Counted from the first letter of the stretch, positions 36,768 through 45,544 are shown. The stretch: 64,000 nt of DNA from Bradyrhizobium sp. CB1717 (GCF_029714325.1 NZ_CP121666.1:1984001-2048000), one strand, 5' to 3'. A program made the numbers and translations. Notes: generated by a model from the sequence alone, not told the origin.

Positions 36768-37226
36768 TTAGCTCACGATTGGTCCAGCCGCAGCTTCATC
36801 CAAACCGGCACGAGCTTGGATAGCGAGGCTTCGTTCTGCAGCCTGCGAGTCGAAGTATTCCTCAATCGAATAAACCTTGCCCCATCGCAACCTGAAGACG
36901 TGGACGCCCCTGTTCACATACGAGCTTTGGCCGTCAAGTAGCCTCGCGTTGGCCCGCCACTTGACGAACACTGTGGTATTCCATGGCCAACCCGTCACCT
37001 CGACCTGCTCAATATCTATGTGAAGCTTCGGGAAAACACGGCCCATGCGCTCGAACCACTGCTTCACCGATTGCTTTCCATGTCGCTCACCCCCCAACGC
37101 ATGATCTCCGGCAACCCAGTGATACGCGTTTGGTGTTAGGCCCTTTGCAGCATCATCCCAACGCTGGTTGTTGACATGATCGAAGCTCCTGCGGATCTCT
37201 TTTTTGACAATTAGACTGTAGACCAT
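36768..37226 (-). CDS. SnoaL/NTF2-like protein
   Basis: A 152-residue single-domain protein with the cone-shaped NTF2/SnoaL pattern: helix RRSFDHVNNQRWDDAAKGLTPNAYHWVAG, a GKQSVKQWFERMGRVFPKLHIDIEQVEV segment, then VFVKWRANARLLDGQSSYVNRGVHVFRLRWGKVYSIEEYFD. The family includes polyketide cyclases, isomerases and many uncharacterised proteins. The ATG at 37226 is the natural start. Any link with the flanking methyltransferases is inferred only from proximity. Confidence 0.75.
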   Translation of the reverse strand: MVYSLIVKKEIRRSFDHVNNQRWDDAAKGLTPNAYHWVAGDHALGGERHGKQSVKQWFERMGRVFPKLHIDIEQVEVTGWPWNTTVFVKWRANARLLDGQSSYVNRGVHVFRLRWGKVYSIEEYFDSQAAERSLAIQARAGLDEAAAGPIVS

Positions 37227-37370
37227 TGATGCCCCCTGTTGTTGGATGGCCGACGGCTCTGCAAGACGGATGGATACTTTCCAGATATTGAAAGCTGCTC
37301 CGGGTAACGACGGCGATCTGTTGGGAAAGCTGGCTGACGGGCGGCCACGCAGACGGCAGCGGCGCAGTAG

Positions 37371-37844
37371 TCAGAGCCAGCGGCGAACCTCGGCCTTGTA
37401 GCGGCGGTAGTCGTCCCCGAACTTCGCTTCGAGATAGCGCTCCTCGCGGGCGATCACCTGCGTCTGGATCGCGATCAGCACCAACGGGAGCAAGGCGAAG
37501 GCGATCGGCCCGTCGAAGCCGATCGCAAGGCCGGCATAGATAAGCGCCATGCCGAGATACATGGGATTGCGGGTCCACCGATAAGGACCGGTCGTTGCGA
37601 TGAGGGTCGTTGGCTGCGACGGCGGAACGTTGGTGCCCAGCCGCCGGAACAGCCCCGCCGCCGCAAGCATCATCGCCGCGCCGGCAACGAACAGCAGCGC
37701 GTCCGTCGCGACCAGCAACCGCCAGTCGATGCCAAAAGAGCGCAGGGTGACGAACCGCTCCGCCGCCAGCCCCAACAGCAGCGCTCCCAGATAGACGAAG
37801 GGCGGAGGGAAGCGCACACCCGCGCTGTCCGGTTCCACGGCCAT
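37371..37844 (-). CDS. Isoprenylcysteine methyltransferase-like (ICMT/PEMT) membrane protein
   Basis: A small membrane methyltransferase with about four spans. The family signature GPYRWTRNPMYLGMALIYAG followed by REERYLEAKFGDDYRRYKAEVRRWL is complete; these residues bind SAM at the membrane face. GGAG six bases upstream selects the ATG at 37844; ATG 37850 and TTG 37856 are alternatives. The substrate in bacteria is generally unknown (lipids or small hydrophobic molecules). Its 5' end lies 22 bases from the stop of the flavoprotein gene, on the same strand. Confidence 0.83.
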   Translation of the reverse strand: MAVEPDSAGVRFPPPFVYLGALLLGLAAERFVTLRSFGIDWRLLVATDALLFVAGAAMMLAAAGLFRRLGTNVPPSQPTTLIATTGPYRWTRNPMYLGMALIYAGLAIGFDGPIAFALLPLVLIAIQTQVIAREERYLEAKFGDDYRRYKAEVRRWL

Positions 37845-37865
37845 GCTCATCTCCAATCTGTGCTC

Positions 37866-38876
37866 TCAAACCACCATCGACTGCTGGGCGAAGATGCCCG
37901 CCATCGCGCCCTGCGATGATGCCTGGGTGACCGAGGGCAAGAAGGGCGTGGCGAGGTCGCCGGCGGCGTAGATGCCAGGCATGCTGGTTTGACGGCGCTC
38001 GTCGACCTTGAGGACGATGCCGGCGGGCGTCGCCACGGTGGCAAGGCCCAGTGATTCATGCAGGCTTGCGGACGGCTTGTTGCGCGGATTGGCGAACAGG
38101 ATGTCGACCGCGACATTGCGGCCGGTATCGAGATTGACGGTGGCGATATGGCCCTTGTGATGGGCGATCTCGACGATCCGGCCATCGACGACAGGTACGT
38201 TGCGGCGCGCCAGATCGGCCCGGATATCGGGCGGAATGTCGTGACCATCGGCGAAGAGAATCAACTTGTCGGTCCAATCGTGGAACAGCCTGACCTGATT
38301 GTGAGACTGCGGACTGGACCAGACGAGGCCCCAATGCTGGCCGGCGACTTCAAAGCCGTCGCAATAGGGGCAGGGCACGATGGACGTGCCCCAGCTTTCG
38401 GCGTAGCCCGGAACATCAGGCATCTGGTCGGCGACACCATAGCTCAGGATCAGACGACGCGCCGCAAAGCTTTGGCCATCGGACGTGAGGACATTGAAAT
38501 CGTCGATGGCGCCGGAGACGCTTTCGGCCCGGGCACTGACCAGCTTGATCGTGGGATAACGCGCCAGCTGCTGCCGCGCCTCGGCCAGGATATCCAGCGG
38601 CGGCTTGTGATCGTGGCCGAGCAGGCCATGCGAGTGGGCTGCGAACAGGTTGCGCGGCAGACCGGTATCGAGAACGGTGACCTTGCGGCGGGCACGGCCG
38701 AGCTGCAGGGCGCCGGCGAGACCGGCAAAGCTGCCGCCGATGATGATGACGTCATCCATGGTGATGGGATCCGTGTTGTGGATGGAGGGAGGCGGGTTGG
38801 GCTTGGCGGTGGCCTGAGCGCGGGCGAGGCCGATGGTGGAAAGCGCAGCCAACTTCAGCAGGGCTCGTCGTTGCAT
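37866..38876 (-). CDS. Thioredoxin-reductase-like FAD flavoprotein with Tat-like leader
   Basis: A pyridine-nucleotide-disulfide oxidoreductase of the short TrxB type. The FAD-binding start is DDVIIIGGSFAGLAGALQLG, the redox-active motif is CPYC (VPCPYCDGFE), and the C-terminal FAD motif is GIYAAGDLATPFLPSVTQASSQG. The first 40 residues (MQRRALLKLAALSTIGLARAQA) look like a twin-arginine or Sec leader, uncommon for this family. If the ATG at 38759 were used, the protein would be cytoplasmic and of standard length. It is divergent from a TetR gene, which probably controls it. Confidence 0.85.
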   Translation of the reverse strand: MQRRALLKLAALSTIGLARAQATAKPNPPPSIHNTDPITMDDVIIIGGSFAGLAGALQLGRARRKVTVLDTGLPRNLFAAHSHGLLGHDHKPPLDILAEARQQLARYPTIKLVSARAESVSGAIDDFNVLTSDGQSFAARRLILSYGVADQMPDVPGYAESWGTSIVPCPYCDGFEVAGQHWGLVWSSPQSHNQVRLFHDWTDKLILFADGHDIPPDIRADLARRNVPVVDGRIVEIAHHKGHIATVNLDTGRNVAVDILFANPRNKPSASLHESLGLATVATPAGIVLKVDERRQTSMPGIYAAGDLATPFLPSVTQASSQGAMAGIFAQQSMVV

Positions 38877-38914
38877 GGACAAATTGAAACCTACCCATTG
38901 GCTTGCACATTTCA

Positions 38915-38930
38915 GATACTTCATGGTATC
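38915..38930. promoter_or_regulatory. Palindrome in the divergent flavoprotein/TetR gap
   Basis: GATAC-TTCATG-GTATC, a perfect 5+5 inverted repeat with a 6-base spacer, lies between the flavoprotein start (38876) and the TetR start (38972). Its size and position suit a TetR-family operator controlling both genes. Confidence 0.55.
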
Positions 38931-38971
38931 GTAATGCAAGAATTAGAATACTGTCAAGTACTGGAATTGTT

Positions 38972-39655
38972 GTGACCGAAAACAGCCAGGGCCGGCGCGG
39001 CCGGCCCGCCAACGAGGCGCTTGGCCAAACGATCCTCGACGCCGCGCGCGAACTCTTTGTGGAATTGGGTTTTCAAGCGACGACCTTGGACAAGGTCGCC
39101 CAGCGGGCGAAGATATCGAAGCTCAGCATCTACAGGCACTTCGAGAACAAGGAGGCGCTGTTCAGCGCGGCCATGGCGGCCGGCTGCCATCAGTTGTTTG
39201 CACCACAGACCCTTCTTGAAGGCGTCGAGGCTTCGGTCGAAGATACGCTCATGGCGGTGGGATCATTACTGCTTCGCACGCTGTTGAGATCAGACGTCCG
39301 CAGTGTCGAAGCCATGGTCATGGCCGACAAGACGAGTCAAAACGCGTTAAGCAGGCTCCATTTCGAAGCCGGCCCCGCCCATGTCATCGGCCAAATCGAG
39401 GCCCTGTTGCGTCAGCTGCACGTGAAGGCGGTTCTGAACGTGCCCGATCCTCTCCGGTCCGCCCGCTTGTTTGCCGCGCTTTTCAAAGGATCCGATCTCC
39501 TGATGATCGCACGCTTCGATCAGGCGAGAGCAGAGGACGACAACGAAATCGAATCCTATTGCCGGTCGGCCGTCGCCATGTTCATCGCCGCGCACGGTGG
39601 CAACGACCACGCGGGCGGATGTTTGCCTGCCCCAAGGTCAAAAAACAAAATTTGA
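38972..39655 (+). CDS. TetR/AcrR-family repressor
   Basis: A 227-residue regulator. The N-terminal helix-turn-helix is standard: GQTILDAARELFVELGFQATTLDKVAQRAKISKLSIYRHFENKEALFSA. The ligand domain ends with a C-terminal TetR_C-like region typical of AefR/AcrR relatives (DPLRSARLFAALFKGSDLLMIARF). The GTG at 38972 (VTENSQGRRGRP) is preferred. The upstream ATG at 38903 would place the start inside the palindrome and lacks a ribosome site. It probably represses the divergent flavoprotein gene and itself. Confidence 0.83.
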   Translation: MTENSQGRRGRPANEALGQTILDAARELFVELGFQATTLDKVAQRAKISKLSIYRHFENKEALFSAAMAAGCHQLFAPQTLLEGVEASVEDTLMAVGSLLLRTLLRSDVRSVEAMVMADKTSQNALSRLHFEAGPAHVIGQIEALLRQLHVKAVLNVPDPLRSARLFAALFKGSDLLMIARFDQARAEDDNEIESYCRSAVAMFIAAHGGNDHAGGCLPAPRSKNKI

Positions 39656-39939
39656 ATCGTGCGTGACCGATGTCGTCAAAATGACCGAGGCCGGTTTGAA
39701 AATCATGGAAGCTGAAGAGCCTTCGATTGACGACAAGATCGCGGAAAAAATACGCTTGTTGAGCTATCGGCCGCGATACCAGTCCGCACGATGATGCCCG
39801 CGCGCCCACCCGCTCTTGTCAGTTGGGAAAATAGCTCCGCAAATAATGCGTATGTGTTCACGTCGCCGGCACCACTCAGCGGGAATCGATCTGTCTTGCG
39901 TGCAAGCACGCTGGCAGCTTCGGAAGCGGGTTTCGGCAA

Positions 39940-40012
39940 ACGGTGACAGTGCACAAAACATCCCATCAAGCGGAAGCGGCGAACTCTCGGCAGCGCATGT
40001 CCCCGAATCCGG
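39940..40012. repeat. Diverged repeat, copy 2 (GGTGACAGTGCACAAAAC element)
   Basis: Second copy of the element described at 35535-35605, lying about 100 bases before tRNA fragment 3. The 18-base core is identical; the flanks are about 60-70 percent alike by eye. The region from 39656 to this point holds no convincing gene. Confidence 0.55.
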
Positions 40013-40042
40013 TGCGCCTTCGCCCTGCAGGCTTCGGCTTGA

Positions 40043-40117
40043 CAGCCTTCGTTCGCTTCGCTGGGAGTTCGTTGCACGGGCTTGCCCAGCCGGAACTCGC
40101 GAAGCGAGCGAAGGCTG
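40043..40117. repeat. Long hairpin abutting tRNA fragment 3
   Basis: CAGCCTTCGTTCGCTTCGC pairs with an arm ending GCGAAGCGAGCGAAGGCTG at 40117, just past the CCA end of the tRNA fragment. The same structure follows the intact tRNA (45545-45619). It resembles a tRNA terminator and was copied together with the fragment. Confidence 0.7.
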
Positions 40118-40162
40118 GTGGGCCCGGCAGGACTCGAACCTGCAACCAGACCGTTATGAGCG
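40116..40162 (-). other. tRNA 3'-end fragment 3 (attachment-site copy)
   Basis: 47 bases identical to fragment 2 and to the 3' part of the intact tRNA, from CCA to the anticodon loop. It marks the border between segments B and C. Beyond the anticodon loop the sequence diverges. At about 40245-40265 lies CGCACCAGTTTCGCACCAGA (minus strand), also present next to fragment 1, with two GCACCAG direct repeats that could be recombinase arm sites. Confidence 0.85.
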
Positions 40163-40357
40163 ACGGGATATCGATCGTTTTCGTTGATTTTCTCGCGTTT
40201 TCGTTTGGGTTCGATCGCGTTCAACCCGTTTTGTTCACGCTGTGTCTGGTGCGAAACTGGTGCGCTGCCCTGCCGGTGAGGCTCTTCTGTTTGAGACGCC
40301 CGCCTCCCACCGAAGCGAGCGCTTACTGGTCGTAGTTTGCCAGCAGGCCAGTTGGTC

Positions 40358-40452
40358 CAGCAAATTCGGTCAATACAACAGCAGGGAGGGGACAGAAGGC
40401 TCTCGACAGGGCTCATAAATCACTTGTGCAAGCCTCCATGCGCCACAAGACA
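40358..40452 (+). promoter_or_regulatory. Duplicated leader, copy 1
   Basis: About 95 bases upstream of the SDR gene at 40488 match 42253-42348 upstream of the hydrolase gene. Shared blocks are CAGCAAATTCG.TCAATACAACAGC, GGGACAGAAGGC, GTGCAAGCCT and CATG.GCCACAA.ACA. Probably a shared promoter or operator, so the two transcripts may respond to the same regulator. Confidence 0.7.
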
Positions 40453-40487
40453 CATCAGCGCATGCTGAATTGAAAGGACACGGGGTT

Positions 40488-41228
40488 ATGAGCCAATCGT
40501 CAGACAAAGTCGCCATCATTACAGGTTCGTCGCGCGGTATCGGCGCCGATGTCGCGCAGCGTCTCGCGCGCGATGGCTTCCGGGTCGTGGTGAACTTTGT
40601 AGGCAACGCGGCTCCCGCCCAGGAAATTGTCTCAAAAATTGAGGCGGCGGGCGGCAAAGCCATCGCTGTCAAGGCGGACGTTGCAAATCCGGTTGCGGTC
40701 GCATCGATGTTTGATGCGGCCGAAGCGGCGTTTGGCGGCATCGACGTGGTCATCAACTGCGCTGGCATCATGAAACTAGCCAAAATAGCCGAGGTTGACG
40801 ATCAGACCTTCGACCAGATTATCGCGATCAATCTCAAGGGCACGTTTAATCCGTGCCGTGAGGCGGCCAAGCGCTTGCGCGACGGAGGACGTATCGTCAA
40901 CTTCTCTTCCAGCGTGATCGGCGTGCGTCTGCCGACCTACGGTGTGTACATTGCCACCAAGGCCGCCGTCGAAGGCCTGACGCAGGTTCTGGCGCAAGAG
41001 ATGCGCGGCCGAGGTATCAGCGTCAACGCCGTTGCTCCCGGCCCGGTCGCGACCGAGCTCTTCCTGCACGGCAAGAGCCAGGATCTCATCGATCACATGG
41101 CGAAACTGAATCCGCTCGAACGCCTCGGGCGGACCGAGGATATCGCTCGCGTGATCGCCTTCCTTGTCGGCCCCGAGGGCGGCTGGATCAATGGCCAGAC
41201 GATCCGTGCCAACGGCGGCATGTGCTGA
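40488..41228 (+). CDS. SDR-family oxidoreductase (FabG-like)
   Basis: A classical short-chain dehydrogenase/reductase of 246 residues. The cofactor loop is ITGSSRGIGADVAQRLARDGF, with NCAGIMK, the catalytic Ser in VNFSSSVIG, and YGVYIATKAAVEGL holding the Tyr-x-x-x-Lys pair. The C-terminus GGWINGQTIRANGG is typical. AAAGGA upstream and the MSQSSDK start support 40488. It reduces or oxidises an alcohol/carbonyl with NAD(P)(H); the substrate is unknown. It is the first gene of segment C, preceded by the duplicated leader. Confidence 0.88.
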   Translation: MSQSSDKVAIITGSSRGIGADVAQRLARDGFRVVVNFVGNAAPAQEIVSKIEAAGGKAIAVKADVANPVAVASMFDAAEAAFGGIDVVINCAGIMKLAKIAEVDDQTFDQIIAINLKGTFNPCREAAKRLRDGGRIVNFSSSVIGVRLPTYGVYIATKAAVEGLTQVLAQEMRGRGISVNAVAPGPVATELFLHGKSQDLIDHMAKLNPLERLGRTEDIARVIAFLVGPEGGWINGQTIRANGGMC

Positions 41229-41329
41229 GCGGCACGTAGATCGACGGCCCGGCTCCGCACCAACGGCAGCATCCGACTATGCGCGGTCCCCAACGGCAAC
41301 AGCACCACTGTCATCAAGGAGATTTCGTC

Positions 41330-42232
41330 ATGAGCAAGAAAGTCATTCTCATCACTGGCGCTTCCAGCGGCTTCGGCCGCCTGACCGCTGAGGCGCTCGC
41401 CAAAGCCGGACACACCGTCTATGCCTCCATGCGTGACGTCGCCGGCCGCAACGCAGAGAACGCGGCCGAGTTGACTGAAGCCTCAAAGCGCGACAGCATC
41501 GACCTGCGCACAATAGAGCTTGACGTTCAGTCCGAGACGTCCGTCGATGCGGCGATCAAGAGGATCGTAGCTGACAGCGCCAAAGTCGATGTGCTGGTCC
41601 ACAACGCCGGTCACATGATGTTTGGCCCCGCCGAAGCGTTTACGCCCGAGCAGTTTGCGCAGCAGTACGACGTTAACGTGCTCGGCACGCAGCGCGTCAA
41701 CCGCGCCGTCGTTCCGCATATGCGGGCGGCGAAACAGGGCCTGATGGTCTGGGTGTCGAGCAGCAGCTCGGCCGGCGGAACGCCGCCCTACCTCGCCCCT
41801 TACTTCGCGGCCAAGGCCGCTATGGACTCGTTGGCCGTCCTCTACGCGCGCGAGCTCTCGCGTTGGGGCATTGAAACGACGATCGTGGTGCCCGGTGCGT
41901 TCACCAAGGGCACGAACCACTTCCTGCATTCGGGGCGTCCGGCCGACGAGGCGCGTGTCGCGGAATATGAATTGGGTCCCTACAAGGGCTTCGGCGAGGA
42001 GGTGCTCAAGGCTTTCGCCGCCATCGTCCCCGACGACGCAGACCCCAATGGGGTGGCCGACGAGATCGTCAAGGTGGTCGGCATGCCCTTTGGCAAGCGT
42101 CCGTTCCGGATCCACTATGACCCGACTGAGGACGGTGCAAGCGTCAGCTTTGCGGTGATCGACCGCGTGCGCGCCGAGATGCTGCATCGGGTTGGGCTTC
42201 CTGACCTCCTGAAGCCCAGGACATTGGTGTAA
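41330..42232 (+). CDS. SDR-family oxidoreductase
   Basis: A second, longer SDR (300 residues). Motifs are ILITGASSGFGRLTAEALAKAG, VLVHNAGHMMFG, the catalytic VWVSSSSSAGG with YLAPYFAAKAAMDSL (Tyr/Lys) and VVPGAFTKGTNHF. The C-terminal extension of about 50 residues is typical of the retinol-dehydrogenase-like or 17-beta-HSD-like group. AAGGAG lies upstream of the ATG at 41330. It is separated from the first SDR by 101 bases and is probably co-transcribed with it. Confidence 0.87.
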   Translation: MSKKVILITGASSGFGRLTAEALAKAGHTVYASMRDVAGRNAENAAELTEASKRDSIDLRTIELDVQSETSVDAAIKRIVADSAKVDVLVHNAGHMMFGPAEAFTPEQFAQQYDVNVLGTQRVNRAVVPHMRAAKQGLMVWVSSSSSAGGTPPYLAPYFAAKAAMDSLAVLYARELSRWGIETTIVVPGAFTKGTNHFLHSGRPADEARVAEYELGPYKGFGEEVLKAFAAIVPDDADPNGVADEIVKVVGMPFGKRPFRIHYDPTEDGASVSFAVIDRVRAEMLHRVGLPDLLKPRTLV

Positions 42233-42252
42233 CTGGCCCACGATCGCCGCGA

Positions 42253-42348
42253 CAGCAAATTCGATCAATACAACAGCCGCGACGGGACAGAAGGCCCTCG
42301 GTAGGGCCCGTAAACGATCTCGTGCAAGCCTTCATGTGCCACAAAACA
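42253..42348 (+). promoter_or_regulatory. Duplicated leader, copy 2
   Basis: Second copy of the leader at 40358-40452, ending 13 bases before the ATG of the hydrolase at 42362. The upstream limit of the similarity (CAGCAAATTCG) and the downstream limit (CCACAA.ACA) are sharp. This indicates a copied regulatory block rather than chance. Confidence 0.7.
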
Positions 42349-42361
42349 TCCGGACCAATCC

Positions 42362-43405
42362 ATGAACCGAACTGCCAAACTCGCAGCCTTGACAATCGGA
42401 GCAAGCCTCATGACCCAGATCGCCTCAGCGGCTCCGAACGCCGCGACTGACCCCAGGATCGATCCCCAGATCCGCTCATTCCTGGCGAAGATCAATAAGG
42501 ACAACAGTCCGTTCTGGGATCTGCCGCAGCCAAAGCCGCAGGACGTTCTCACCGGGCTCCAATCGCAGACATCCGTCGACATGTCAGGCGTCACGACAAT
42601 CGAGAAGACCGTCACGCAAGATGGTCGTGCCGTGAAGTTGTACATCATGAAGCCCGAGCACGTGAGCGGAAAGCCCGGTGTGCTGCTCTTCATCCATGGC
42701 GGCGTCTGGATCGTCGGCAATTTCGAGAACCATCAGCGCCTGCTGCGCGATCTCGTCGTCGGCTCGGGGCAGATCGGCGTGTTCGTCGAGTACACCCCCT
42801 TGCCGGCGGCCAAATTTCCGACCCAGCTCGACGAGTGCTATGCCGCACTGAAGTGGGTCTCCGAGCACGCCGGGGAGTTTGGTGCCGATGGCACCCGAAT
42901 TGCCGTGGCGGGCAACTCGGTCGGCGGCAACATGGCTGCCGCACTTGCTCTCATGACCAAGGATCGCAAGGGACCCAGGATCAGCTACCAGGTGCTCCTC
43001 ATTCCGGCGACCGACGCTAGCGTCGATACTGCGTCTTACCATGAGTACGGGACCGGCCGTTTCCTGGCCCGTGCTTTCATGAAGTATGGCTGGGACCTTT
43101 ACGCTCCTGACACCAAGACCCGCGACAATCCCTATGTCTCGCCGCTCCGCGCCGACACCCACGCGCTTGAAGGGCTGCCGCCCGCGCTCGTCATCACGGC
43201 CGAAAACGATCCGCTGCGTGACGAGGGTGAGGCTTATGCGCGCAAGCTGAAGGACGCCGGGATCAGCGTCGATGCCGTTCGCTACAACGGGACGATTCAC
43301 GATTTCGTGCTGCTGAACGCGCTGCGACATGTTCCCTCCACCGAGGCTGCGATCGATCAGGTCAGTCAGGGTGTGCGGCGGCATCTCGAAGCTGCGACGA
43401 ACTGA
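42362..43405 (+). CDS. Secreted alpha/beta hydrolase (HSL/lipase-like)
   Basis: A 347-residue esterase of the hormone-sensitive-lipase family. The N-terminal signal peptide is [20 protein letters not shown]. The oxyanion motif is [10 protein letters not shown], the nucleophile elbow is [14 protein letters not shown] (Ser), the acid is in [15 protein letters not shown] (Asp) and the His is in [10 protein letters not shown]. All parts of the triad are present. The protein should act in the periplasm or outside the cell on small esters. It sits downstream of two SDRs under a shared leader type, suggesting a common small catabolic or detoxifying set. Confidence 0.88.
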   Translation: MNRTAKLAALTIGASLMTQIASAAPNAATDPRIDPQIRSFLAKINKDNSPFWDLPQPKPQDVLTGLQSQTSVDMSGVTTIEKTVTQDGRAVKLYIMKPEHVSGKPGVLLFIHGGVWIVGNFENHQRLLRDLVVGSGQIGVFVEYTPLPAAKFPTQLDECYAALKWVSEHAGEFGADGTRIAVAGNSVGGNMAAALALMTKDRKGPRISYQVLLIPATDASVDTASYHEYGTGRFLARAFMKYGWDLYAPDTKTRDNPYVSPLRADTHALEGLPPALVITAENDPLRDEGEAYARKLKDAGISVDAVRYNGTIHDFVLLNALRHVPSTEAAIDQVSQGVRRHLEAATN

Positions 43406-43487
43406 CAGTCCGCTGCGCGGCGGCGCTTGGCCGCCGCGCCCATTTCCATCGCCCCCGTACACGGATCAACTCAAAGCAGGACTCCCC

Positions 43488-43559
43488 ACGACCAGGGACG
43501 AGACCGGGATCTACTACAAGGATTGGCGCAGTGGTCAGCCCCTGGTCTTCAGTCATGGC
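43488..43559 (+). pseudogene. 5' remnant of a chloroperoxidase-type alpha/beta hydrolase
   Basis: The frame reads [24 protein letters not shown], which matches the start of non-haem chloroperoxidase-like hydrolases (TTKDGTxIYYKDWGSGQPVVFSHG pattern). Only this N-terminal strand pair up to the oxyanion HG remains; the sequence then becomes unrelated. It is a 72-base relic between two intact genes. Confidence 0.6.
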
Positions 43560-43635
43560 GACCCTGGCCGCCCCTCAGGCCTATCTCGAGAAATACAAAA
43601 TCGATCAACGAATCTCAAAAGAAGTGAGGGATCGA

Positions 43636-44235
43636 ATGGCCATGCCAACAACTATGAGCGAAAGCAGCGCCCGAATGAGCGCGACGAAGGAATTCAATGA
43701 TCTGCCGGTCAATCTTGTCAGCGAAATCGGCGCTGCGCTGAATAGCTTGTTGGCCGACGTGTTTGCTCTTTATCTCAAGACAAAGAACTTTCATTGGCAC
43801 ATGAACGGTCCACATTTTCGCGACTATCATCTTCTCCTCGATGAGCAGAGTGTCCAAATTCTAAACATCGCCGATCCGCTAGCCGAACGCGTCCGCAAGC
43901 TCGGCGGCACGACCCTTCGTTCGATTGGGCACATCGCCCGTCTCCAAAGCATCATTGACAGCGAAGCCGAGGATCTCGACCCGCAAGCCATGCTTTCCGA
44001 GTTGAGAGAGGACAGCCTGCGACTCGAGTCGGCAATGCGTCGCCTCCACAGGAAATGCGATGAGGGTCATGACATCGCGACGACGAGTCTGCTCGAAACC
44101 TGGATCGACGAAGCCGAGGGGCGCAGCTGGTTTCTCTATGAGACAGTGTCGGATCACACGCGAATAGGCGCACGTAGTGGACGCGGCAAGGGAGATCGAT
44201 CTCTCGTCATGGCGCCACATCGCGTCGGGTCGTAG
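43636..44235 (+). CDS. Dps/ferritin-like protein
   Basis: A 199-residue member of the Dps family, which forms iron-storing, DNA-protecting shells. The core [27 protein letters not shown] holds the ferroxidase His and Asp/Glu residues, followed by [21 protein letters not shown] and a C-terminal helix [18 protein letters not shown]. The N-terminal 25 residues and the basic tail (GRGKGDRS) go beyond the core and could bind DNA. The ATG at 43636 follows GTGAGGG; other ATGs lie at 43642 and beyond. Confidence 0.87.
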   Translation: MAMPTTMSESSARMSATKEFNDLPVNLVSEIGAALNSLLADVFALYLKTKNFHWHMNGPHFRDYHLLLDEQSVQILNIADPLAERVRKLGGTTLRSIGHIARLQSIIDSEAEDLDPQAMLSELREDSLRLESAMRRLHRKCDEGHDIATTSLLETWIDEAEGRSWFLYETVSDHTRIGARSGRGKGDRSLVMAPHRVGS

Positions 44236-44440
44236 AAGCGCAAGCGCCTCGACGCGTCCGACGGTGAAATGGATTTCCCCGCGGACGAACTGCTCCCATG
44301 GAAATGCCGATGTCGAATTGTCGGGCGCTGAACACGGGTTTGTTACTACGCACATTGTGTGCTGGCGTGGATGCGTAGTTGTGTGGTTTGCTTCCGTACC
44401 CTCAAGCAGATGATGGCTTGTTACGACGTTTTTGGCTGAC

Positions 44441-45346
44441 ATGTTGGATACCCTGTCTTTAGAAGGTTCCAAAAAATACCCTGCCTCCCGACTCCTGAGG
44501 TCGTCGGATCATTTGGGATGGTCGACGCTCTTCGCAGAGTTTCGATCTCACTCTAGCTGTGAAGGCCCCGGGGCTGAAGGTCAGGACGTTGAGGTGGCGG
44601 TCATGGTCAACGGCTCGGACAAGGGAGCCGTGACCTGCAAAGTCGGAGCCGAGCTGCGGCAAGTCCGTCCCTCCAACGGGACGATCTGGCTCAATCCTAT
44701 GGCCGCCAGAGCAGACGCGATCCGGATCGCTTCGCCGGAACTGGAAGTCGCTCACTTGTATCTTCCAAGAATCGCGTTCAGCCGCCTGGAGACCGAGTTC
44801 AACCTGCCTCAATTCCCCGGACAATCGATCCGCTATATGTCCGGTGTACAAGACAGCGTCATCAACCAGATTGCTCTGTCGGTGCTGCGAGAAATGTCAG
44901 ATCCCACGCCATCCGGGCGTATGCTGGTCGAAACTGCGTCGCTGTTTTTGGCTGCGCGGCTGCTGCACGAGCATTCGGAAAGTCCGCGGCACCGCCTGCA
45001 GCGCGAGCCAAAATTCGGGCTGGACAATGTTAGATTGCGGCGCGTTCTCGCCTACATTGAAGATCACCTCACTGAGGAAATTACGGTGAGCGATCTCGCG
45101 AGCATCGCATGTCTGAGCGTGTTCCATTTTACGCGCGCATTTGCGGCCAGTGTCGGGACGCCGCCGCATGGCTACGTTAGGGAACGCCGGCTAGAGCGCG
45201 CCAAGAAGCTCCTCATGGCGGGGAAGCTGTCGCTCACTGAGGTCGCCTTTGATTGCCAGTTCTCGTCACAATCCAGTTTCACGCGAGCATTTCGACGCGC
45301 TACCGGCGTGACGCCGGCGCACTACAAGCGGGCCGCTCGTGAGTAA
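44441..45346 (+). CDS. AraC-family transcriptional regulator
   Basis: A 301-residue regulator. The C-terminal double helix-turn-helix is clear: RRVLAYIEDHLTEEITVSDLASIACLSVFHFTRAFAASVG, then RLERAKKLLMAGKLSLTEVAFDCQFSSQSSFTRAFRRATGVTP. The N-terminal 190 residues form a cupin-like sensory part of the type common in alphaproteobacterial AraC proteins. The start MLDTLSLEG at 44441 is the first ATG; a TTG at 44432 is possible. It is the last gene of segment C before the tRNA and a candidate controller of the duplicated leader. Confidence 0.87.
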   Translation: MLDTLSLEGSKKYPASRLLRSSDHLGWSTLFAEFRSHSSCEGPGAEGQDVEVAVMVNGSDKGAVTCKVGAELRQVRPSNGTIWLNPMAARADAIRIASPELEVAHLYLPRIAFSRLETEFNLPQFPGQSIRYMSGVQDSVINQIALSVLREMSDPTPSGRMLVETASLFLAARLLHEHSESPRHRLQREPKFGLDNVRLRRVLAYIEDHLTEEITVSDLASIACLSVFHFTRAFAASVGTPPHGYVRERRLERAKKLLMAGKLSLTEVAFDCQFSSQSSFTRAFRRATGVTPAHYKRAARE

Positions 45347-45544
45347 AAGCCGACTGTTACACTTCTGCGGGGCCTTGGTCCGCGCAGTTGCAAGAGATGC
45401 TCAGAGGCGGCTTTTCGGCCGTTTGCGGACTGCTGCAGTATGGCAGCGAGCAACGCGATGAGGCGCTTCTGGTGCGATAACCCCGCGTGGCTTGCCAAGC
45501 CATAGCTCGCATGCCCAGGCGCCCGCCTTCGCCCTTTGGCGCGG

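Noticed and set aside
39597..39794. Small plus-strand frame (65 codons) overlapping the TetR 3' end
   Set aside because: The stretch from the GTG at 39661 (VTDVVKMTEAGLKIMEAEEP) looks mildly protein-like, but there is no clear ribosome site or family, so it was left out.
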